From contig CALFYB010000370.1 of NCBI GenBank assembly GCA_937952995.1, positions 1 to 26,317 of the forward strand: DNA of 26,317 nt, read 5' to 3'. This stretch comes from an uncultured Caulobacteraceae bacterium. GTDB taxonomy: Bacteria; Pseudomonadota; Alphaproteobacteria; Caulobacterales; Caulobacteraceae. Positions 1 through 6,755 of the stretch are shown here, in pieces. Numbering within the stretch: position 1 is the stretch's first letter; each line of letters begins with the position of its first letter. Below the pieces are notes generated by a model. The model saw only the letters and a program-made list of their open reading frames with translations, had not been told where the DNA came from and did no database searches. Position numbers and translations under genes: made by a program.

Positions 1-130
1 GTTGCTCTGGCGTACAGTCAGGTGCCGAACCAATGACCTGACCGGTGGCAGGATTGAGGACCTCGAAGCTGGTCGTGCCAGCAACGGCTTGGCCGCCAAT
101 GGTCATGGTGTAGGGGGCTTGAGTGGTCAT
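1..130 (-). CDS. Aldehyde dehydrogenase, N-terminal fragment (cut by window edge)
   Basis: Only the first 43 codons lie in the window; the gene runs off the left edge. The reverse-strand reading starts at ATG 128-130 with a Shine-Dalgarno-like GGGAG about seven bases upstream. The translation contains FEVLNPATGQVIGSAPDCT, which is the N-terminal signature of NAD(P)-dependent aldehyde dehydrogenases (the NPATG segment followed by a short charged helix). Family members oxidise aldehydes to acids in the cytosol; the substrate cannot be told from this piece. It is the last visible gene of the minus-strand run that begins with selB, 62 bases after the small membrane protein, so it may be co-transcribed with the Sec genes. 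Confidence is good for the family and low for any subfamily. Confidence 0.75.
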   Translation of the reverse strand, partial: MTTQAPYTMTIGGQAVAGTTSFEVLNPATGQVIGSAPDCTPEQ

Positions 131-192
131 GGCGCGTCTCCCGTCGCTTATTTTTCGCTTTCCTTCACTTTGGCGACAAGCGCCGCGCTCGG

Positions 193-783
193 CTAGGGGT
201 TTTTGCGCCAGATCAGCAGGCCGATGAGCAAAAAGACCAGCCCCACCAGCGGGCGGATGGGCGAGGCCAGCAGGACTGGGGTGCTGGAGATCGATTCAGC
301 CCCCTTAAGGGCCGCGAACTTATGGCCGACGCCCTTGTGCATGGCGGGATCGGTGAATATCTCGAGAAAGTCGCGCAAGGAGCGATAGCGGACCAGAGCC
401 ACGCTGGTTGCCCCCTCGGTCTTGCTGCCGATCACCGTGCCGCGCACCGGACCAATATAGACCGGGAAGGAGGCGTGGCTGATCAGGGCCGGCAACACCA
501 TCTTGGCATAGGCCATGGTCTCGGCCCGGGCCTCGGCTCCCGGGATCTGAGTCTCCATATTGACCATGATAAAGGCCTTGCCGTCATCGGCGGCAATGAT
601 CTTGGCCAGATTGGTGGCGATCTCAGGATGGAGCGGCGCGGAGGGCGAGGTGCGGATGGCGGCCAGATAGCGCGCGCCTTCCTCCGCAGAGACCGGTTTC
701 CCGTTCCCCCCAAACCAAACAAAGAACAGGCCATAGACCAGAGCCAAGGCCCCAACAGCAATCTGACGTGCAGGCGAGGTCAT
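193..783 (-). CDS. Membrane-anchored protein of unknown function, DUF1330-like core
   Basis: A 196-residue protein with one hydrophobic segment near each end (about residues 8-26 and 177-192). The second is followed by a short basic tail (RKNP), as in a membrane anchor. The middle looks like a DUF1330-type ferredoxin-like fold: the stretch FIMVNMETQI and, further on, VALVRYRSLRDFLEIFTDP followed by HKFAALKGAESI resemble the strand and helix pattern of that family. No catalytic residues are recognised. It starts 24 bases after the stop of the UGSC selenoprotein gene and has no clear ribosome binding site, which suggests translation from a shared transcript. A role linked to the selenoprotein is guessed only from position. 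The domain match is from memory and is not tested. Confidence 0.7.
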   Translation of the reverse strand: MTSPARQIAVGALALVYGLFFVWFGGNGKPVSAEEGARYLAAIRTSPSAPLHPEIATNLAKIIAADDGKAFIMVNMETQIPGAEARAETMAYAKMVLPALISHASFPVYIGPVRGTVIGSKTEGATSVALVRYRSLRDFLEIFTDPAMHKGVGHKFAALKGAESISSTPVLLASPIRPLVGLVFLLIGLLIWRKNP

Positions 784-807
784 GGGTTAGGGCCTTAGGG
801 TTAAGGG

Positions 808-1326
808 TCAGACCGTCAGGGCCGCAATGACCTGATCGAGCACGGCCCTAGCCTTGCCGCGCATCTCGTCATCGGTGGCATCTTGAATCGGGTGATCGAC
901 CAGCACATAGCGCGCGCCCTCCATGCCCAGCGCCTTGCGTTGGGTTTGGGCCGCCTCAGCAAATTCGCTGGAGGCGATGGAAACGGCGGGAAGACCTTGG
1001 ATTTCAAACCATACAGTGTCGTGCAAACTGCACGTCGTGCATGATCCTCAATCGGCTAGGGCTTCAACCAGATAGTCGCACTCTGAGCGGATCTGCAGGC
1101 GCAGATCAGACGGGCAGGGCTTGGCGAAGGTTGGCTTGGTATAGCGCCGAAGCTCGACCTTGGGGTAACGCGTCGCCAGCAGAAGCTCTAGCTCGTCGAG
1201 CAGGATGTTGCCGCGCGGCTTATGAATATCGAGCAGGCCGACGATGCCGGAAATATCTCCGGTCCGCGCGGTGATCTGTCGTTCGACGGGGACCCGCTCA
1301 TCGGTCGGATCCAAGATGGTGGTCAT
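808..1326 (-). CDS. UGSC-family selenoprotein with in-frame UGA (Sec93)
   Basis: The gene appears as two broken ORFs, 1048-1326 (92 codons) and a TTG-initiated 808-1026, but both lie in one frame. They join through a single TGA at 1048-1050, followed by codons for Gly, Ser and Cys. Read with UGA as selenocysteine, the product is 172 residues long with Sec93-Gly-Ser-Cys96-Thr-Thr-Cys99. This is the signature that names the UGSC (seleno)protein family, in which Sec or Cys occupies this position. The fold continues on both sides: LLDIHKPRGNILLDELE before the motif, and HDTVWFEIQGLPAV then the conserved-looking HPIQDATDDEM after it. Start is ATG 1324-1326 with GGAG seven bases upstream. The Sec-x-x-Cys motif suggests redox chemistry, but the family's substrate is unknown. 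It lies 29 bases after a thioredoxin-domain gene and in the same run as selB and tRNA-Sec. The terminal stop is also TGA, without the hairpin. Confidence 0.93.
1010..1043 (-). promoter_or_regulatory. Bacterial SECIS hairpin directing Sec insertion at UGA 1048-1050
   Basis: On the minus strand, four bases after the UGA, CATGCA (1043-1038) pairs with TGTATG (1015-1010), six pairs with one G-U. An internal loop CGA/ACAC follows, then a perfect upper stem CGTGCA (1034-1029) with TGCACG (1025-1020) around the loop GTT (1028-1026). The apical loop starts 19 bases after the UGA and contains a G. This agrees with bacterial SECIS elements, which lie inside the coding region just downstream of the UGA and are bound by the C-terminal winged-helix part of SelB. 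The pairing was read by eye and no folding energy was computed. Confidence 0.82.
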
Positions 1327-1355
1327 GGCTTTTCTCCAGTCCTAAGCCGAGGCTA

Positions 1356-2942
1356 TCAGCATTCTATTTTTCTGGAAACGGGAACTGAACCGGCCGGGCC
1401 CGTCACCCAGCCGTGGAAGGCGGCCGAGAACTTGCCCGCTTCGGATCCGGCGACAACAATGTGAATATGTTGGTCGCTGGAAAATTTCGGCACCAGCATG
1501 TCGAGCTGCGCATCTGTCATCTTGGCGGCGCTGGCCAGCGGGATACCTGCGCCTGAGATCTCATTGGCCACCATGTCGCGCAGGGGGCGGCGGGTGACCT
1601 CTTGAATCCGATCGCGCAACCTTGCTTTGGAATAGGGTCCGTCGCTGAGCAGGGTCTTGACGTGCTCTGGACAGACCACCAGCAGGGCATCGACGGGCAT
1701 GCGGTGAATCTTGGATAGGAACATGCCCTCGAGCCCAAGGCCGAGGGTTCCAGCGATCTGGTCAGGCTGGCGCGATTCCTGATCGACGATCTGGACCGGA
1801 CCGCTGGTCATGGCAAAGGCGGTGACGACAGAGTCGCTCGGCGCAAAGCCGCGCTCGACATGGAGAGGCTCCCAGGGCGAGCCCTCTTCCCATTCGGGAA
1901 AGCACATGGTGAATTTCATCGGTGTACTGAGGGTCGAGCGATCAACTCCGCCCGGCTTGGCCCCACCGAGATTGCGGATGATCAGCCGCAAGGCCCGTCC
2001 GATGGTCGCATTGGCCCGGTTGTCCGGCCCCAGGGCCGCGAGCTTCATGTTCATGCCCAGCTTTTGCCGGATTGGGCCGTTGATTACGAGGACGGGCGAG
2101 GCCCCCATGGTCGTGGCCGTCACGCCGTGCATGTTAAATTCGTCCGTACACACCGCTTCTAGCGCCGCGATGACGACGGGTAGATATTCTGGGCGACATC
2201 CGGCCATCACCGCATTGATGGCAACCTTTTCGACCGTGGCTGGAGCCATGTTCGGCGGGACCACGGCGACAATCTCTTGCGAGCCTCTTTTCGTGCCGGT
2301 CAACATCCGCAGGACGCGCTCTGGCGTGGGTGGCACCAGAGGAAGGCCGTCGCTGAAGCCCTGATCGAACATGAACTCGTCTAGGTCATCGCTGCTGGCA
2401 ATCTCGATCCTGCGGGCCCGGATGGGGCTATTGTCGGCCTCGGCCAGCAGGCGCTCGTGGATTTCGGGGTCCAGATGTTTGGAACCGCAACCCGGCCGCC
2501 AGTCCGGAAGGTCCGCCCAAACTACGCCGCAGTCGGGGGCCTTGAGATCGGCGCTGATCTGCTGAGCCAGGGCCTGCCATTCGTCCCGCACGAAGCCTTC
2601 GAGGCAAGGCCCGCCTTGGCCCCGTTCATCCAGCCAATAGACGGCCGGAACAATCTCAAAGCCCCAAGCAAAGGAGGTCTTGAGGGCGCTGTCATCGAGC
2701 ACGGGCAGGGTCAGGCCGTGGCGGTCCTGCAAAATCTGATTGCCGTCCTTGGACTGGCCCAAGACCCAGATGTCGGCATGGTCGCCCCACGCCTGATGGA
2801 AGGCCTCTAGGATTGGCGCCACCAGATTACAGGTGTTGCAGTCCTCTTTCAGGAAGCAGATCAGGCTGGGTCGCCCGGTCGGAAAGACGCGCGTCTGGCC
2901 GCTCAAATCGGTCAGGGAAAATCCGGATGGGGCAACGCTCAT
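1356..2942 (-). CDS. Thioredoxin-domain protein, presumed partner of the UGSC selenoprotein
   Basis: A two-part protein of 528 residues. Residues 1 to about 130 are thioredoxin/TlpA-like, with a CxxC active-site motif (Cys35-Asn-Thr-Cys38, in KEDCNTC). A linker with RPGCGSK leads into a large domain of unknown function carrying GFSDGLPLVPPTPERV, VVPPNMAPATVEK, MAGCRPEYLPVV and NMHGVTATTMGASPVLVING. I recognise this combination as a conserved family found beside UGSC genes, but I know of no assigned activity. Start: ATG 2940-2942 is preceded by GAGGAAAG at good spacing; an upstream in-frame ATG at 2958-2960 would add six residues but has a poor site. It follows tRNA-Sec closely and precedes the selenoprotein gene by 29 bases. 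The likely role is electron delivery to, or catalysis with, the selenoprotein; this is inference. It ends in Cys followed by tandem stops TGA-TAG. Confidence 0.85.
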   Translation of the reverse strand: MSVAPSGFSLTDLSGQTRVFPTGRPSLICFLKEDCNTCNLVAPILEAFHQAWGDHADIWVLGQSKDGNQILQDRHGLTLPVLDDSALKTSFAWGFEIVPAVYWLDERGQGGPCLEGFVRDEWQALAQQISADLKAPDCGVVWADLPDWRPGCGSKHLDPEIHERLLAEADNSPIRARRIEIASSDDLDEFMFDQGFSDGLPLVPPTPERVLRMLTGTKRGSQEIVAVVPPNMAPATVEKVAINAVMAGCRPEYLPVVIAALEAVCTDEFNMHGVTATTMGASPVLVINGPIRQKLGMNMKLAALGPDNRANATIGRALRLIIRNLGGAKPGGVDRSTLSTPMKFTMCFPEWEEGSPWEPLHVERGFAPSDSVVTAFAMTSGPVQIVDQESRQPDQIAGTLGLGLEGMFLSKIHRMPVDALLVVCPEHVKTLLSDGPYSKARLRDRIQEVTRRPLRDMVANEISGAGIPLASAAKMTDAQLDMLVPKFSSDQHIHIVVAGSEAGKFSAAFHGWVTGPAGSVPVSRKIEC

Positions 2943-2995
2943 AGATCTTTCCTCGCTCATTTATTGAAACATCCTCGCAGGTCGAGCCGCAGGGA

Positions 2996-3090
2996 TGGCG
3001 GAGGCGGATGGGAATCGAACCCACCACACGCCTTGTGGACGTGTCACTGGTTTTGAAGACCAGGGAGGCCACCAGACCCCAGTCGCCTCC
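2996..3090 (-). tRNA. selC: tRNA-Sec (anticodon UCA)
   Basis: A 95-base tRNA with CCA encoded. Acceptor GGAGGCG pairs with CGCCTCC. The extended acceptor plus T stem totals 13 pairs, the hallmark of tRNA-Sec; taken as 8+5, the eighth acceptor pair is A-C. A six-pair D stem (GGGGTC/GGCCTC) closes a four-base loop. The anticodon arm CTGGT-CTTCAAA-ACCAG places UCA at 3054-3056. The long variable arm has the stem ACACG/CGTGT, the T loop is TTCGATT, and the discriminator is G73. It is charged with serine, converted to Sec by SelA and delivered by SelB. It sits between selB and the thioredoxin-domain gene, in the same direction. Confidence 0.97.
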
Positions 3091-3121
3091 GAAGGTCTCG
3101 AACAGTAGCGGTACAAGCGCG

Positions 3122-3151
3122 AAAAGCTGAAGAGCTTTTGTGCCAAGGCAC
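3122..3151 (-). terminator. Two adjacent small hairpins between selB and tRNA-Sec
   Basis: Just after the selB stop, on the minus strand, GTGCC-TT-GGCAC (3151-3140) is followed at once by a seven-pair stem AAAAGCT/AGCTTTT around CTTC (3139-3122). The second stem ends in TTTT and then GC-rich sequence. It could be a weak terminator for selB or a processing signal that frees the tRNA. The U-run is short and forms part of the stem, so the terminator reading is uncertain. Confidence 0.35.
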
Positions 3152-3156
3152 GTCTT

Positions 3157-5127
3157 TTAGTCGTCGAGCGGGCCTGACGCTGCATCGCCCTCGGTCAGGA
3201 CCTGCCGCACATCCCCGTCTCTGCGGGTCAGGCCGAGGCGGTCAAGATATTCCAGCACCGGGACAATATATTTGCGGGTGGTTTCCAGCGCCGCCCGGGC
3301 CTCGCCCGTGGTGAAGCTTTGCGGCGGTGGAAAGTGGCTTCGCAGCTTGGGCGCGGCGTCCAGCAGGGCGCGGTGATGAAAGGTCAGGGTTTGCCGAAGG
3401 GCCCCGTTGCGCAGGGCCACAGCGCGGCCTGTTTCCACAAGCAGCGCCATCAGGGCGCGGGCCTCGTCGTCTTCGCCCGCGACGGTCGCCACATCGGGCG
3501 GCATCAGCCCGGCAGCCAGCAACCGCGTCTCGATTTCATCAAGTCGCTCAAGGGCGTCTGCGGACAGGGTGGCAAGAGGATCGTGGCTCGCCAGCGCGAC
3601 CTTGGCCCCCTCGAGCCTAATCAAACCCTCTTGTGCCAAGACCTGTTCAGCATGGGCGATGAGGTCCCGGCCATGGTCCTTGGCCAGTCCCTTGCGGACC
3701 TCTCCGACTGCGGCGTTGGCGCGTGTCGGGGTCAGAGTGTGGGTCGTTGTCAGGGCAGCAAGATAGGCTTCCTTTACCGCCGCCAAATTGGCGCGCCGGA
3801 CAAGCTGACCCTCGCCAATGGGCTGATAGTCCAAAGCGAGGCGAGGCAGAAGATCGCCGATCGAGCGGCGGGTCAGCCTTGCCGCCTCGGTGACCGACAA
3901 GATACCGCCGCTCCAATCCGCGAGGGCTTGGACAATGGCCTCCACCTCACCAGCATCGATGGCGGTCAAAAGCGCCAGCCTTGGGCCAGATCGCCCCTTC
4001 ATCGGCGGCGCAAACGGGTCGAGTACCGTGATCGATCCGAGGGTCTCCGGCGGAGAGGGGCGGCGAAGGACGGCCCTTTGACCGCCATAGGCCACGACGG
4101 GCGTTGCAAAGCGAAGCTGGGCCAACCCCCTTTGCCCCGGCGCGAGTGTGCTCGCCTCCATCAGGCGCAGGCTGGCTATATCTTGGCGTGCGCCCCAAAG
4201 GACCTTGATCTGATCCATATGTTTCAGGCCTTTCGAGGCCTGCTCGGACAGGGTGATCATCACATCGACTTGGGCACTGGGCGCAAAGGCCCCGGCGCTG
4301 CAGAGCACCTCGCCGCTGGCCACATCCTTGGCCGATAGACCCCGCAGATTGACCGCGACCCGTCCCCCCGGCGCGGCACCCTCCACGCTTTGGTTATGGA
4401 TTTGCAGCTGGCGTATGCTGGCCCTCTGACCCGAGGGCCAAAGCTCGACCGCCTCGCCGATCCTAAGGCCCGCGCCTTGCAAGGTTCCGGTCACCACCGT
4501 GCCTGCGCCGGTCAAGCTAAAGGCCCGGTCGATGGGCAGGAAGGCTCCGGCCAGAGGGGCAGGCGGCGGGCATCGATGGGCGAGCGCGTGCAGCCCCTCT
4601 CGCACCGCCTCTAGGCCCTGTCCGCTATGGGCCGAACAGAGGATGATGGGCTGGCCCTCAAGGATGGTGCCGCGCAGGTCAGCGGTGATCTGGCGGGTGA
4701 CGCCCGCCTCATCGCCCGGACCCAACAGATCAGCCTTGGTCACCACCACCAGTCCGGCCTCAAGGCCTAAGGCAGAGGCGATCGCTAGATGCTCATGGGT
4801 TTGACGACCAAAGCCCTCGGTGGCTGACACCACCAACAGCACCGCCCGCGCGCCCGCCGTGCCACTGACCATGGCCCGGATATAGTCCTCATGGCCGGGC
4901 GCATCGATCAGGTCGAAGCTGATCCCGCCCTGTTCGGCATGGGCAAAGCCAAGGGTGATGGACAGGCCCCGCTCGATCTCTTCCTTGAGCCGGTCGGTCT
5001 CCATGCCGGTCAAGGCCCGAACCAGCGCGGTCTTGCCATGGTTGACATGGCCGATCACCGCCAAGCTTAGAGACGGTGTCGGCGCGCCTTGCACCTCTTC
5101 AGACGAAAGATCAGCCTCGCGGGTCAT
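3157..5127 (-). CDS. selB: Selenocysteine-specific translation elongation factor SelB
   Basis: A 656-residue GTPase that delivers Sec-tRNA to ribosomes paused at a UGA followed by a SECIS. The G domain shows GHVNHGKT (residues 26-33; Asn replaces the Asp of E. coli SelB), DAPGHE (75-80) and TKAD (130-133). The effector region ERGLSITLGFA is the SelB version of the EF-Tu switch. EF-Tu-like domains 2 and 3 follow. The C-terminal third is the set of winged helices that bind the SECIS, the last containing RKYIVPVLEYLDRLGLTRRDGD. The length is slightly above the E. coli protein (about 614). No Shine-Dalgarno sequence precedes the ATG at 5125-5127, and a possible -10 lies only seven bases upstream, so the message may be leaderless. 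It heads the minus-strand Sec gene run; selA and selD must lie elsewhere. Confidence 0.96.
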   Translation of the reverse strand: MTREADLSSEEVQGAPTPSLSLAVIGHVNHGKTALVRALTGMETDRLKEEIERGLSITLGFAHAEQGGISFDLIDAPGHEDYIRAMVSGTAGARAVLLVVSATEGFGRQTHEHLAIASALGLEAGLVVVTKADLLGPGDEAGVTRQITADLRGTILEGQPIILCSAHSGQGLEAVREGLHALAHRCPPPAPLAGAFLPIDRAFSLTGAGTVVTGTLQGAGLRIGEAVELWPSGQRASIRQLQIHNQSVEGAAPGGRVAVNLRGLSAKDVASGEVLCSAGAFAPSAQVDVMITLSEQASKGLKHMDQIKVLWGARQDIASLRLMEASTLAPGQRGLAQLRFATPVVAYGGQRAVLRRPSPPETLGSITVLDPFAPPMKGRSGPRLALLTAIDAGEVEAIVQALADWSGGILSVTEAARLTRRSIGDLLPRLALDYQPIGEGQLVRRANLAAVKEAYLAALTTTHTLTPTRANAAVGEVRKGLAKDHGRDLIAHAEQVLAQEGLIRLEGAKVALASHDPLATLSADALERLDEIETRLLAAGLMPPDVATVAGEDDEARALMALLVETGRAVALRNGALRQTLTFHHRALLDAAPKLRSHFPPPQSFTTGEARAALETTRKYIVPVLEYLDRLGLTRRDGDVRQVLTEGDAASGPLDD

Positions 5128-5134
5128 GGTCTGA

Positions 5135-5162
5135 TCTATACAGTTTCTGGCCCAGCGGTCAC
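5135..5162 (-). promoter_or_regulatory. Candidate sigma70-type promoter for selB
   Basis: On the minus strand GTGACC (5162-5157) and TATAGA (5140-5135) are separated by 16 bases. The -10 ends seven bases before the selB ATG, so transcription would start at or near the start codon. This matches the absence of a ribosome binding site. The -35 has four of six consensus bases, so the call is tentative. Confidence 0.35.
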
Positions 5163-5232
5163 GCCCAAGCCCCTAAACCGGTCGCCGCCGCGCGGGCTTG
5201 GCAAGCGGCGAAAGTTGCGCCACCCTTTGGCC

Positions 5233-6042
5233 ATGGACCAGACCGCGCCCCTTTCCAACACCATGCTCCTGTCGCAGATGGATCAGGACGGGGTCTTGCA
5301 CCTGACCCTCAACCATCCCGCCGCCCGCAATGCCTTAAGCCTTGAGATGATCACGCGGCTGCAAGAGGCCTTTGACGCCGCCGCCAAGGACCCATCGGCG
5401 CGCGTCATTATCCTCAAGGGGGTCGGGACCGTCTTTTGCTCTGGCCATGACCTCAAGGAAATGACCGCCCATCGCCAAGATCCCGACGGTGGCAAGGCAT
5501 TCTACGAGCAGCTCTTTGCCCGCTGCTCGGACCTGATGCAGACCATTGTCCACCATCCCTTGCCGGTCATTGCGCAGGTCGAAGGATTGGCGACGGCGGC
5601 GGGCTGTCAGCTGGTCGCCAGCTGCGATCTGGCCATCGCCACGACCGAGGCTCGGTTTGCGACGCCGGGGGTTAATCTCGGCCTCTTTTGCTCAACCCCG
5701 ATGGTCGCCCTATCGCGCGCTGTGGGTCGAAAGCAGGCCATGGAGATGCTCCTAACCGGCGACATGACCGGCGCCGACGAGGCCCTGCGCATCGGCCTGA
5801 TCAACCGCATCGTCCCCGCCGACCAGATCGAGGCCCACAGCCTCGCCCTCGCCCAAAAGATCGCGACCAAGGCCCGCGCCACCCTCCAGATCGGCAAGCA
5901 GGCCTTCTATCAGCAGGTCGAGATGCCCCTAAGCGACGCCTATGATCTGGCCTCGCAGGTCATGACCCTCAACATGCTCGGCCCCGAAGCTGAAGAGGGT
6001 ATCGCCGCGTTCTTGGCCAAACGCCCGCCGGTTTGGCCCTAA
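5233..6042 (+). CDS. Enoyl-CoA hydratase/isomerase (crotonase) family protein, ECHDC3-like
   Basis: A 269-residue crotonase-fold protein. The start at ATG 5233 (MDQTAPLS) is preferred. An open frame runs back to 5089, but that would overlap the divergent selB start, and the extra 48 residues look non-coding. The fold is clear: HPAARNALS near the N-terminus, the oxyanion-hole segments VFCSGHDLKEM (residues 68-77) and EGLATAAGCQLVASCDLA (118-134), and ARFATPGVNLGLF. The two glutamates that catalyse hydration in classical enoyl-CoA hydratase are absent: Gln126 stands in GCQL where GCEL is usual, and Gly146 stands in PGV where PEV is usual. The active-site pattern resembles the ECHDC3 group, whose chemistry is not established. 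It probably binds an acyl-CoA in the cytosol. Its stop overlaps the stop of the convergent acetyltransferase gene. Confidence 0.88.
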   Translation: MDQTAPLSNTMLLSQMDQDGVLHLTLNHPAARNALSLEMITRLQEAFDAAAKDPSARVIILKGVGTVFCSGHDLKEMTAHRQDPDGGKAFYEQLFARCSDLMQTIVHHPLPVIAQVEGLATAAGCQLVASCDLAIATTEARFATPGVNLGLFCSTPMVALSRAVGRKQAMEMLLTGDMTGADEALRIGLINRIVPADQIEAHSLALAQKIATKARATLQIGKQAFYQQVEMPLSDAYDLASQVMTLNMLGPEAEEGIAAFLAKRPPVWP

Positions 6043-6650
6043 CCTCTGCGCGCCAGCCAAGCCTCACGGGTCATTTCCCAGTAGAAGGACGCCCTAACCG
6101 TGCCGTCGGGGCGGATGGCGTCGCGCTGGCCCATGGGGACAAAGCCTGCCGCTTCGATGACCTTGGCCGAGCGAGGATTGTCGGTGGCGGCGGTGACCCC
6201 GATCAGGCGCACGCCAAGGGCCTCGAACATCCAGTTGAAACTGCCCGCAGCCCCCGATTTGCCGCCGCCGAGATTTTGCAGGTCCGCCCGCCGTGCCCCA
6301 GCAATTTCAGCAGAGGCGCGGTCTGGCCAGACGGTAAAGCGCGAATAGCCCGCCACCTTCCCCTCGCTATCGAGCGTCACGACCAGAACCGCCTCGCCAA
6401 GGGCCTGAAGCTTGGCCGTTTCCTCAATCCAAGCCCCAACGGTCTGAGGATTGATCGGGCGGGGCAGGTCATAGATCGGGGCTGACACCGCCGGATCGCT
6501 GAGCAGAGCTACCAGCCCCTCGATGTGGGACGGCCCCGCAATCCGCGCGCCGGGCCCCAGCAAAGACAGGTCCGCCGTCCGCACCGCTTGGCGGATTGCA
6601 GCCTCCTCCTCAGGAGTCGTGGTCAAAACGGTCTTGGGCGGCGCACTCAT
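6039..6650 (-). CDS. GNAT-family N-acetyltransferase
   Basis: A protein of about 203 residues from ATG 6648-6650. The open frame continues to a GTG at 6695 with no ribosome binding site, so the shorter form is preferred but the start is uncertain. The C-terminal half carries a GNAT core: AVLVVTLDSEGKVAGYSRFT (central strands), a glycine-rich acetyl-CoA loop around LGGGKSGAAGSFNWMF, then GVTAATDNPRSAKVIEAAGF, the strand-helix typical of small-molecule acetyltransferases where a side chain neighbour is N-acylated, ending in SFYWEMTREAW. The acceptor is unknown. The 3' end overlaps the convergent crotonase gene by four bases (shared CTAA). Confidence 0.8.
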   Translation of the reverse strand: MSAPPKTVLTTTPEEEAAIRQAVRTADLSLLGPGARIAGPSHIEGLVALLSDPAVSAPIYDLPRPINPQTVGAWIEETAKLQALGEAVLVVTLDSEGKVAGYSRFTVWPDRASAEIAGARRADLQNLGGGKSGAAGSFNWMFEALGVRLIGVTAATDNPRSAKVIEAAGFVPMGQRDAIRPDGTVRASFYWEMTREAWLARRG

Positions 6651-6755
6651 GGCCTCAGTCTCGAAGAGATTGGTGCGGGGTGCAAGGGGGCTCACCTAAG
6701 GCTGGACTATCGCCGCCTTTGGGGCATGATTGGGCAAGGGTGGACAAGAAGAACC

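Noticed and set aside
808..1326. Pseudogene with a nonsense mutation
   Set aside because: The in-frame UGA sits exactly in the UGSC motif, is followed by a well-formed hairpin, and lies beside selB and tRNA-Sec. The downstream half keeps a protein-like sequence without further stops.
2827..3072. Open frame covering tRNA-Sec and the start of the thioredoxin gene
   Set aside because: The region is a tRNA with complete stems; the frame is accidental.
3319..4338. Long open frame on the plus strand (339 codons) inside selB
   Set aside because: It is a mirror of the selB coding strand in GC-rich DNA. It has no domain resemblance and no ribosome binding site, and selB has complete GTPase motifs.
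5089..5232. Long N-terminal extension of the crotonase gene
   Set aside because: It overlaps the divergent selB start, and the translation is rich in basic and Pro residues without homology-like blocks. ATG 5233 is a better start.
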